From NCBI GenBank assembly GCA_036736205.1, contig DAINMX010000082.1, positions 1 to 24,072 of the forward strand: a stretch of DNA of 24,072 nucleotides, read 5' to 3'. This DNA is from XYA12-FULL-58-9 sp001798605. Lineage in GTDB: Bacteria > Myxococcota > XYA12-FULL-58-9. Position numbers and translations under genes: made by a program. This document shows, piece by piece, positions 1-6,275 of the stretch. A model generated the notes under the pieces. That model did not search any database. It was not told where the DNA came from and worked only from the letters and a program-made list of their open reading frames with translations. Each line of letters opens with the position of its first letter. The first letter of the stretch is position 1.

Positions 1-1164
1 GAGCGCTATCTGCGGCGAGTGATCCTCGATGACGCGTTGGCTGACCACAAAATGGCATTGATCAGTGGACCTCGGCAGGTCGGCAAGACTGTGCTTGGCC
101 GCAGTCTCCTGGAACACCGCGACAACGAGATGACCTGGGACGACCAGGCTTTCCGCCGTGCTTGGGCGAAGGACCCCGTCGTGGCGGTGGCGGGTCGTGG
201 TCCGGGCCCGCTCCTGCTCGATGAAATCCACAAAGACCGGCGTTGGAAAAGCAGGCTGAAGGGACTCTATGATCTACGTGGCGGCGAGGTCCCGATTGTC
301 GTTACTGGCAGTGCGCGTCTCGACATCTTTCGGCGTGGTGGGGATAGCCTCATGGGCCGCTTCTTGCCTTTTCGGCTCTTCCCATTCACTTGTGCTGAGC
401 GCGCCCAAACCATCGGCCCCGATGAAATCTTTCGGCGCACTCAACCCTCCTACCCTTTTCGTGACCTGTTGCAGTTGGGTGGCTTTCCAGAACCGTTGCT
501 CGGGGGCAACGAGGCCAAGGCCAAAAGGTGGGCGCGGCTTCGAGGTGAAAGATTGCTTCAGGAAGACATCCGCGACCTGCGAAATATTCACGATTTGCAG
601 GCCCTCAGAGTTCTCATGGATCTGTTGCCCGAGAGAGTTGGCTCTCTGTTGTCGATCAACAGCCTGCGTGAAGATGTGGGTGTCGCATACGCGACGGTGC
701 GCGACTGGGTCGCATTGTTGCACGATCTTTACGTCGTTTTCACCGTACGCCCATACGCGCGTCGTATCGCCCGCGCAATCAGAGCCGAGCCGAAACTCTA
801 TCTTTACGACATCCTTTCCCTGGAGTCAGGCGCGGCTCGGCGGGAGAACCTGACGGCGCTGCACCTGCTCAAAGCGTGTCATTTCTGGACAGAAAGCGCG
901 GCCGGTGATTTCGAACTCTGTTTCATTCGTACAAAGGAAAAGGCCGAGGTTGATTTCGTGGTGCTCAAAGATCGCAAGCCGTGGCTCTTGGTGGAATGCA
1001 AGAGCGGTGATCTGCACCCAACGACTGTTCTGTGTAAGTACGCAGGGTCACTGAAGACGCCGCACAACTATCAGCTCGTCGACAAGCCTGGCTATCGCCG
1101 CGAATATCCTGAATGGTCGGTGGTTGTCATCGACTACGAACGGTTTTTGAGTGGTTTGCTGTGA
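1..1164 (+). CDS. AAA_14/DUF4143 family ATPase (5' partial)
   Basis: A P-loop ATPase of the AAA_14 plus DUF4143 family. These are common in bacteria and archaea, often mobile, and have no settled function. The Walker A motif GPRQVGKT lies near the N-terminus, and LLLDEIHK is the Walker B with its catalytic acidic residue. VVTGSARLD is a sensor-1-like segment. The C-terminal DUF4143 part contains EVDFVVLKDRKPWLLVECK, a D...ExK arrangement resembling the PD-(D/E)XK nuclease-like fold of this family. A GTG at 19 could be a start, but the frame is open to base 1 and reads ERYLRR just before it, which matches the usual 'RYL..lI' opening of the family. The gene therefore probably begins outside the window. 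Its stop is 51 bases before the next gene on the same strand. The family assignment is firm; the cellular role is unknown. Confidence 0.88.
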   Translation, partial: ERYLRRVILDDALADHKMALISGPRQVGKTVLGRSLLEHRDNEMTWDDQAFRRAWAKDPVVAVAGRGPGPLLLDEIHKDRRWKSRLKGLYDLRGGEVPIVVTGSARLDIFRRGGDSLMGRFLPFRLFPFTCAERAQTIGPDEIFRRTQPSYPFRDLLQLGGFPEPLLGGNEAKAKRWARLRGERLLQEDIRDLRNIHDLQALRVLMDLLPERVGSLLSINSLREDVGVAYATVRDWVALLHDLYVVFTVRPYARRIARAIRAEPKLYLYDILSLESGAARRENLTALHLLKACHFWTESAAGDFELCFIRTKEKAEVDFVVLKDRKPWLLVECKSGDLHPTTVLCKYAGSLKTPHNYQLVDKPGYRREYPEWSVVVIDYERFLSGLL

Positions 1165-1218
1165 GTGTGTGTCGAAAGTATGCGTCAACGCCTGGAAGGT
1201 TAACGGTAGGAGTGGTTG

Positions 1219-2307
1219 TTGCGGATTGACAAAAGCGCCAATGGATGGCGAGTAGTGTTCATGAAACGCGATGTCACCCGTTACCGATTCGACAATCATC
1301 TCGAGATGGCCCGTTTGCCCTACTTCGCCGTTCGCGATGGCCACCTGGTGCTCACCGATCCCGCCATTGGACCGATCATCGACATGCACACCCACGTGGC
1401 CAACGCCTTCGGGTGGGCCAAGCCCATCGACCTCCGTAAGCTCACCGAGAAGACCGATCTGTGGCTGCCGGTGGACGATTTTGTCGACCTCGACGTCTAT
1501 GCCAATCAAAACGTCACGCCGAAACGACGTTCCAAGATGGTGCGTAGCTTCTTTGTGCGCAGTTTGCTGGATCCGATGGGCGGTGGGTATCGCCGCTCGG
1601 CGACCATGGCCAATCTTGTGCGGGACACCACCGACTTGGGTATGACCCACGCTGTGGTGTTGCCACTCGACGTTCCCTTCATCTCCCACAACGCCGAAAC
1701 CCAAATCAAGGCGGCTCGTGACTATCCTGCCATTACCTGTCTCGGCTGTGTCCACCCGTTTGCCCGCAACATGGAGGCGGATCTGGACAAACAAAAACAG
1801 ATGGGAGCGCCAGGCATCAAAGCCCATCCCAGCATGTTGATGGTGCGGCCCGATCACCCCAAGGCTATGGAGCTACAACGGCTGTGCGGCGAACGAGAAA
1901 TGTTCATTCTGTGGCATTGCGGCCCTACCGGCATTGATGGCTGGAGTGGCCAACAGCGCTGCTTGGTCCGTTATTTCGAAAAGCCCATTGCTGCCTTTGA
2001 ACGTACAACTTTCATTCTCGGACATTCGGGCGCCTTGCAGATGGAACAGGCCTTGGACTTGGCATGCCGCTACCCCAATGTGTGGCTTGAGCTGTCCTGC
2101 CAATCGTTGACGAACGTGCGCACGATCCTGGCAAAGGGGCCGCAGGATCGGCTGGTCCTGGGCAGCAATTGGCCGATGTATCATCAGGCCATTCCTTTGG
2201 CCAAGGTGTTGATCGCGACCGAAGGCAATCCCGAGCTGCGTAGGAAGGTGCTCTACGACAATGCAGCAAGACTGTTGGGCCTGGACAAGGCAGACAGAGG
2301 CCACTAG
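1219..2307 (+). CDS. amidohydrolase family protein (Amidohydro_2-like, TIM barrel)
   Basis: A metal-dependent hydrolase or decarboxylase of the amidohydrolase-2 type (TIM-barrel fold), about 362 residues and full length for the family. Visible motifs are the metal-binding HxH in DMHTHV (near residues 57-59), GIKAHPS (Lys/His near 201-203), ILWHCGP (His near 233) and FILGHSGA (His near 269). The usual late barrel motif GSDxP reads GSNWP here, so the expected catalytic Asp is Asn. The substrate cannot be told. An AGGAG at 1208-1212 favours the TTG at 1219 (spacing 6) over the adjacent TTG at 1216. An ATG at 1261 is an alternative with a poor ribosome site. It follows the ATPase gene on the same strand and ends 2 bases from the convergent TrmO-like gene. 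Confidence 0.85.
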   Translation: MRIDKSANGWRVVFMKRDVTRYRFDNHLEMARLPYFAVRDGHLVLTDPAIGPIIDMHTHVANAFGWAKPIDLRKLTEKTDLWLPVDDFVDLDVYANQNVTPKRRSKMVRSFFVRSLLDPMGGGYRRSATMANLVRDTTDLGMTHAVVLPLDVPFISHNAETQIKAARDYPAITCLGCVHPFARNMEADLDKQKQMGAPGIKAHPSMLMVRPDHPKAMELQRLCGEREMFILWHCGPTGIDGWSGQQRCLVRYFEKPIAAFERTTFILGHSGALQMEQALDLACRYPNVWLELSCQSLTNVRTILAKGPQDRLVLGSNWPMYHQAIPLAKVLIATEGNPELRRKVLYDNAARLLGLDKADRGH

Positions 2308-2309
2308 AC

Positions 2310-3128
2310 CTAAAGGTTGTCCGAGACGGTCACAGCGAACGCGTCGATCCAACTGCCGCAGTCGCCAGGTAGGTCTGTGTGGACCGCCACCAACTCGACA
2401 CGACGGGGTCCAGAAGAAAGACAGACGCGTAGCGCCGATTCGTCGGGCACCGCCACAAGCCTCTTGTTGAACGCCGCCGCCCCCGTCAGTGCCATCAAGG
2501 CTTCGGTGGTCGTGCCGCTCCTATTTACCTGAACGCCCATCGAGGGGTCGCGTGGATCGACGCCGAGTGTACGGGTGCCGACGAATGTGGCCGCGAGGCT
2601 CCAACGAGCGGCCGGATCGGTAGCGACGTGGCCCATGAAATTGAAGAGGCCACGTTCGAGGCAGGCGACCAGCCGCTCGTCATTGATGGCCGTTGGCGAC
2701 GCGCGGTGTTTGTGCCGCGCGCAGAACACGCTGTCCCAGCCGGGCGAATATGCCTTGATGTCGATTAGCGGCGTGCCGTCCACGAGGTCCAAGTGCTCCA
2801 CATCCAGACGCAAATCGTAACGTTTCAGCAGTGCCACCACCGTGAGAGAAATGGGATTGGGCCGCGCGGGCGACCGTGTCGCGAACACGCCCTTCTCGGG
2901 GGCGTTCGGGTCGATCTTGGTCGGCCTCGTTTTCAGCGCGCTTCGGTCGGCGAGATGAAGGTGCCCCATGACGACGAGATGAGAGCTGCCATCGAGTCCC
3001 TCGAGTCCGTCCGCGAACGCAGGGTAGACCTCCAGCGTCGCAGGTCCACCCTGGAGGGGTATCTCGTGCGTGGTCCTAAACGGCGACCGCACGACGCCGA
3101 TGGGTTGCAGGAGCAGGGGATCGGTCAT
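2310..3128 (-). CDS. trmO: TrmO/TsaA-family tRNA methyltransferase with FmdE-like C-terminal extension
   Basis: The N-terminal half (residues about 7-140) is a TrmO/TsaA domain. This family uses S-adenosylmethionine to N6-methylate threonylcarbamoyl-A37 of tRNA. Diagnostic segments are IGVVRSPF near the start, the GVFATRSPARPNPISLT signature (about 80-96), and DIKAYSPGWDS (about 123-133). At 272 residues it is longer than a TrmO core. The extra region (about 150-250) reads like a degenerate FmdE domain: FMGHVATD sits where FmdE has its HGHxCPG cysteine motif, and GVQVNRSG..TEALMALTGAAAF resembles the 'DGIQ...TG' part. The key cysteine is absent. The ATG at 3128 overlaps the stop of the upstream NTPase gene as ATGA, so the two are probably translationally coupled. 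The TrmO assignment is confident; the FmdE-like reading is inferred by eye. Confidence 0.85.
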   Translation of the reverse strand: MTDPLLLQPIGVVRSPFRTTHEIPLQGGPATLEVYPAFADGLEGLDGSSHLVVMGHLHLADRSALKTRPTKIDPNAPEKGVFATRSPARPNPISLTVVALLKRYDLRLDVEHLDLVDGTPLIDIKAYSPGWDSVFCARHKHRASPTAINDERLVACLERGLFNFMGHVATDPAARWSLAATFVGTRTLGVDPRDPSMGVQVNRSGTTTEALMALTGAAAFNKRLVAVPDESALRVCLSSGPRRVELVAVHTDLPGDCGSWIDAFAVTVSDNL

Positions 3129-4693
3129 GGCGTCCTCGACAGCGAGCCAGGAGGAACGTCGAGGTCCCTGCTGTCGGTGCTGCGATAGGTGACTGTTGCC
3201 ATCGGGCTCGAGGGTGGTGAGGCATTAACCGAGTTGGACGTCGGTGGTGGCGCTGGGGTTCGCCCGAGCGCATCAAGGGCCACGGGTAGACTCCTGCCCA
3301 GGCCCATCCCGGTGTGCCGATCGAGCCACGCGCCGAGGGACTGGACGTCGATGCGACGCAGCGCCACGAACCCGAGGTAGGAGATGCACAAACCCCTGAC
3401 GATGAGGTTCATGAAGTCGCTCTGGGGGAGGCCTGCAAAGAAGAGCAAGAGCAAGGCCGAAACCAGAAACGCAACGACGAAGCGCGGCCTGGAGAGGTCG
3501 CGCAGTGCCGTCACGGCGGTCATGGCCATAGACCGGCGGCTGGCAGCGTCGCGGCGGTCGAAACCGCGGTCATCACCATGGTTGGTTTTTCGGGCACCGA
3601 GGCGACGCACGAGCGGCTGCATGTCGCCGAAGAATGCGGCTATTGCTAAACCCACGGCAACGGCCGCCTTCAGGGCGAAGGCCGCAATGAGAACCTGAAG
3701 GAGCGACGGCCCTTGAACACCCAGCCAAGAACTGAACGCCGCTATGGCCGCACCAAAGGCATCAAATATGCTCTTGCCGAAGGTGACGTAGTCGACAGCC
3801 AGCGACATAGCCAGAGTCAGCCAGCCCATGATGACCGAGCCCATGATGACCGAGCCGATGTTCCAGCCAAGAAGTCGGATTGGCGCGGCAAACGAGAGTC
3901 CCTGCAGGAAGATGTAGGCCATGGGCCGGAAGGTGCCGCCCGCGGGCGAAAACGCTTTGAGCATGGCGCTGATGAAGGAGATGCGCACCAGACCTCGCCC
4001 GTGCAGCGCCTTCCCGAATGCGACCAGCAGCACGTTCTGCAGGTACGCCAAGGCGTGGCCCTTGAACGGAACGCGATAGGCGTGGAGCGTGGAGCCAAGA
4101 CCCACCTCCACCAGCCCTCCGATGCCGGCAAACGCGCCGATTCGCTCGGCGTCGCTCGTAGCGATTTGCCTCTTGGCCTCTCGAAATCCCTGTTCGGCGC
4201 TTACTTGATCGAGGTCGATGACGTGGACCTCGGCGAGCCCAAAACCCGCGACGACCTCGGCAAACCGGCTCTTTTTGACGGCAGCCACCACGATTCTGCA
4301 AGGCGAGGTGAGCGCGAGGCGGAACAGCTCCGCGAAGCCGCGACCGGCGAGCTCGAGTTGGCCGATCTCGTCCAAAAAGCAGATGTCGGCCGTGCCGTCC
4401 TTGAGCCGGGCACCCACCGCCTCGGTTACTTCAAGGCGGGTGGCCTCGCAGAACTGGAACGCCGAGTTGGGGGTGGGGCGCATGGCCCAGGGAAGCGATG
4501 TCGATAGACCTACCAGGGAGAGTCGGTAGGTTGCAGATGGATTCCCGCAGCGAAAGTCGCGTGCGTTACCTTTGGACGTGAAACCACAGATCCGCCACCA
4601 ACGGGCGGTGGACCCTTGCAGTCGTTCGAGAAGGCTCGTCTTCCCACTCGCGACGGAGCCCGTAACGAGGACAACCAGCCTGTCGTTGCTCAC
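3125..4693 (-). CDS. P-loop NTPase (THEP1/DUF2478-like) fused to a polytopic membrane domain
   Basis: A 522-residue two-part protein. Residues 1-180 form a small NTPase: Walker A GSVASGKTS (about 12-20) and Walker B with DICFLDEIGQLEL (about 103-115), resembling the THEP1/DUF2478 nucleoside-triphosphatases. DUF2478 proteins are known near molybdenum genes. From about residue 190 the chain becomes hydrophobic, with predicted membrane segments between about 210-355 and again 405-445. It carries conserved-looking polar stretches such as RISFISAMLKAFSPAGGT and RPMAYIFLQGLSF, vaguely like ECF-transporter S components. The C-terminus is Pro/Ser-rich and probably disordered. The GTG at 4693 is preferred because GAGG lies 8 bases upstream; the longer TTG start at 4798 would overlap the region upstream of the divergent ModE-like gene. 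The most plausible role, by inference only, is an energised transporter or its regulator for molybdate or tungstate. It is first in an operon with the TrmO-like gene. Confidence 0.75.
   Translation of the reverse strand: MSNDRLVVLVTGSVASGKTSLLERLQGSTARWWRICGFTSKGNARDFRCGNPSATYRLSLVGLSTSLPWAMRPTPNSAFQFCEATRLEVTEAVGARLKDGTADICFLDEIGQLELAGRGFAELFRLALTSPCRIVVAAVKKSRFAEVVAGFGLAEVHVIDLDQVSAEQGFREAKRQIATSDAERIGAFAGIGGLVEVGLGSTLHAYRVPFKGHALAYLQNVLLVAFGKALHGRGLVRISFISAMLKAFSPAGGTFRPMAYIFLQGLSFAAPIRLLGWNIGSVIMGSVIMGWLTLAMSLAVDYVTFGKSIFDAFGAAIAAFSSWLGVQGPSLLQVLIAAFALKAAVAVGLAIAAFFGDMQPLVRRLGARKTNHGDDRGFDRRDAASRRSMAMTAVTALRDLSRPRFVVAFLVSALLLLFFAGLPQSDFMNLIVRGLCISYLGFVALRRIDVQSLGAWLDRHTGMGLGRSLPVALDALGRTPAPPPTSNSVNASPPSSPMATVTYRSTDSRDLDVPPGSLSRTP
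3825..3854. repeat. 15-bp perfect tandem duplication inside the membrane domain
   Basis: Two adjacent identical copies of CCCATGATGACCGAG. On the coding (-) strand they duplicate five residues to give GSVIMGSVIMG within a predicted membrane segment of the NTPase fusion. The reading frame is kept. Confidence 0.9.
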
Positions 4694-4824
4694 TGCTTCG
4701 ACCTCAGGCCCACGCTGGGGGCCGTTGGCTTTTTCCTCTCTAACACGACTATCCGCCGTGGCGTCCTTTGGGAGCTCGACATACAATGCTGCGACCAAAA
4801 GCGGAAGGTGGTTCCTCGGTGCCC

Positions 4825-5184
4825 ATGGATATCGACATCAGGATCATGCTGAGAGATCAGGACGGTGAGTCCTTCATGGGGATCGGCCTCATGTGGCTGC
4901 TCGCGGGCATCGACAAGCACCGCTCCATCAGCCGCGCCGCACGAGAGATGGACCTCTCGTACCCGAAGGCGCTCCGCATGATCAAGAACGTGGAGTCGGG
5001 GCTCGGCCACGCCGTTGTGGTTCGCCGCAAGGGCGGCAGCGAGCATGGTGGAGCCGAGCTGACTGCATTGGGCCGGGACTTTCTGCGCCGCTACGATCGG
5101 ATGCAACAGCGCATCAAGCGCTTCGCCGTCGATGCCTTCAAGAAGGCGTTTGCGAAACCGCTTGCGGACAGCGATTCCGACTGA
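4825..5184 (+). CDS. ModE-like winged-helix DNA-binding regulator (no TOBE/Mop domain)
   Basis: A 119-residue protein matching the N-terminal LysR-type winged helix-turn-helix of molybdate regulator ModE. The helix-turn-helix is HRSISRAAREMDLSYPKAL, and the wing carries the typical Gly-rich RRKGGSEHGGAELTALGRDF segment. The two C-terminal Mop/TOBE molybdate-binding domains of full ModE are missing, as in the many short ModE-like proteins. It probably represses or activates neighbouring metal-uptake genes, but how it senses metal without Mop domains is unclear. The ATG at 4825 is chosen because the protein then starts MDIDIRIML, as in the family; ATG 4786 and TTG 4768 are in-frame alternatives. 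It is divergent from the NTPase-membrane gene, with about 130 bases between starts, and convergent with the TonB-plug gene. Confidence 0.82.
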   Translation: MDIDIRIMLRDQDGESFMGIGLMWLLAGIDKHRSISRAAREMDLSYPKALRMIKNVESGLGHAVVVRRKGGSEHGGAELTALGRDFLRRYDRMQQRIKRFAVDAFKKAFAKPLADSDSD

Positions 5185-5216
5185 GCTTTCGCAGGGCGTT
5201 TCCCCAGTCAAGCTGT

Positions 5217-5678
5217 TCATTGCACGACCGGATCGATCTCGATGATCCCCTGCGTCTGGTCGTCGATCATGAGCAACACCGCTCGCTCATCGAATCCACG
5301 GACCTGTAGAGTGGCACCTGACTTGGGACCCTGATTCACCTCGACGCTGGGTTCACCTGCGATGGCTTCGGCGAGATTGCGGGCGCCGCGAAGTGCGATC
5401 TCCTTGGCGTCGATTCGAGAATTGGTTCCGGGCGGGGGCGGGCGTTTGCCGATTACGGTGGTGGTGAAAGTCGGCATCTCGAATGGGCCGTCGCCATCGG
5501 CAGTCGCGTCCGTCGGCTCCGCGAGCGCGTCCGTCGGCTCCGCGAGCGCGTCCGCTGGCTCCGCGAGCGCGTCCGCTGGAAACCCGAGCGCGTCCGCCGG
5601 AAACCCGAGCGCGCAGGCGGAAACAAGAACGATGCACAGGACGTGGGCTCGCAATGTCTTGGGGATAGTCTCGCTCAA
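5217..5678 (-). CDS. secreted TonB-receptor plug-domain protein without a beta-barrel
   Basis: A 153-residue protein with a hydrophobic signal segment (about 9-23) and a seven-residue repeat region (about 25-57, consensus ADALAEP). It also has a TonB-receptor plug fold (about 68-150) with TTTVIGKR, ..LAEAIAGEPSVEVNQ and ATLQVRGFDERAVLLMIDD, all classic plug landmarks. A true TonB-dependent receptor continues for about 500 residues of outer-membrane barrel. Here the frame stops right after the plug's IIEIDP, and only 32 bases separate it from the convergent ModE-like gene. It is therefore either a genuine plug-only protein or the stump of a lost receptor. The start at TTG 5678 is the only one upstream of the signal segment with a nearby purine-rich site. 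The context suggests oxyanion uptake; this is inference. Confidence 0.72.
   Translation of the reverse strand: MSETIPKTLRAHVLCIVLVSACALGFPADALGFPADALAEPADALAEPTDALAEPTDATADGDGPFEMPTFTTTVIGKRPPPPGTNSRIDAKEIALRGARNLAEAIAGEPSVEVNQGPKSGATLQVRGFDERAVLLMIDDQTQGIIEIDPVVQ
5506..5610. repeat. five tandem 21-bp units in the plug gene
   Basis: Five direct 21-bp units begin at 5506, 5527, 5548, 5569 and 5590. The first two are identical (GCGTCCGTCGGCTCCGCGAGC) and later ones diverge by a few bases. They encode the seven-residue Ala/Asp/Pro repeat after the signal peptide. Being in multiples of three, they can change in number without a frameshift. Confidence 0.9.
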
Positions 5679-5717
5679 TCCTGGCCTCGCATCATTGCAT
5701 TCACACCCAGGCGCAAC

Positions 5718-5743
5718 CCGATATTACTAACCGATTATATCGG
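5718..5743. promoter_or_regulatory. inverted repeat over predicted -10 of the plug gene
   Basis: CCGATAT (5718-5724) and ATATCGG (5737-5743) form a perfect 7-bp inverted repeat with a 12-base spacer. A second overlapping palindrome, CCGAT-TAT-ATCGG, occupies 5731-5743. On the minus strand the same bases contain TATAAT (5739-5734), a consensus -10 about 55 bases upstream of the plug gene start; no good -35 is seen. The AT-rich, CG-flanked half-sites resemble the architecture of ModE operators, so the neighbouring ModE-like protein is a natural candidate to bind here. That link is inferred. Confidence 0.45.
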
Positions 5744-5924
5744 CCGCAAGCCAAAATTGCCCTCCATGCCGATGGACGCCTCCCCGCAGAACCGGGATGA
5801 AGAACTCCGGTAGATGGCTCGACAGAAGAGCAACCTAGTAAATGCTACATTTTGTATACTATCGCCCTACTCTGCTCCGTGACTGCGGTTGCCGATTCAG
5901 GCTGCACCGGTTATCGCTCTCGCC

Positions 5925-6263
5925 CTACGTACCTGTCTTGTTTAGATTGCGCCTGGCCTTTGAGGCGCCGTGGGCAAGCCAGCGTCTGATCACTTGTTGG
6001 TATTTCTCTCCTTGAGCACTGGCAACACGGCGTGCGATTTCGAGTTGATCTTCTCCGACACGAATGGTGATCTGTTTGAGCTTCGCCGTTGAACGCGCCC
6101 GTTCCAGCAAGACCGGATCGATCTCGATGGTGGCGGTGTCGAGGTCGTCTAGGTCGACACTGGCCAACGCCTCTTCTGTTGCCTGTATGTCGGGATCAAT
6201 ATCCTGGGGTCGCTGGCCAACCAGGGGCGCCCCTCGCACGGAAGGAGCGCCCCAATCATTCAC
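5925..6263 (-). CDS. CopG/RHH-type antitoxin-like protein (orphan)
   Basis: A small protein (112 residues from the GTG at 6263). Its C-terminal half, LKQITIRVGEDQLEIARRVASAQGEKYQQVIRRWL split at its usual loop, fits the CopG_antitoxin/BrnA-like ribbon-helix-helix pattern: a beta strand followed by two helices and a 'pYQ.lI..WL' ending. Such proteins neutralise a RelE-fold toxin and repress their own operon. The middle region, IEIDPVLLERARS, matches the linker often seen before the RHH. No toxin gene is visible on either side: upstream lies the thrombospondin gene only 12 bases away, and downstream about 250 bases are non-coding. No clear ribosome site supports the start. It is likely a solitary antitoxin or a remnant of a broken toxin-antitoxin pair. 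Confidence 0.65.
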   Translation of the reverse strand: MNDWGAPSVRGAPLVGQRPQDIDPDIQATEEALASVDLDDLDTATIEIDPVLLERARSTAKLKQITIRVGEDQLEIARRVASAQGEKYQQVIRRWLAHGASKARRNLNKTGT

Positions 6264-6275
6264 GCGAATACTTGA

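Noticed and set aside
1048..1857. Minus-strand 269-residue open frame
   Set aside because: It overlaps the amidohydrolase, whose family motifs are clear; its His/Gly-rich translation looks like a codon shadow.
3713..4507. Plus-strand 264-residue open frame
   Set aside because: Antisense to the NTPase-membrane fusion, which has Walker motifs and membrane helices; the plus frame is a charged, unstructured shadow.
4694..4824. ModE-type operator in the divergent intergenic region
   Set aside because: I looked for paired ATAT/CG half-sites and found none. A TACAAT at 4783 could be a -10 but lacks a convincing -35.
5836..5870. AT-rich stretch with TAGTA...TACTA and TATACT, possible promoter
   Set aside because: No gene begins downstream on the plus strand, the minus-strand reading has no paired -35, and the inverted repeat is only 5 bp.
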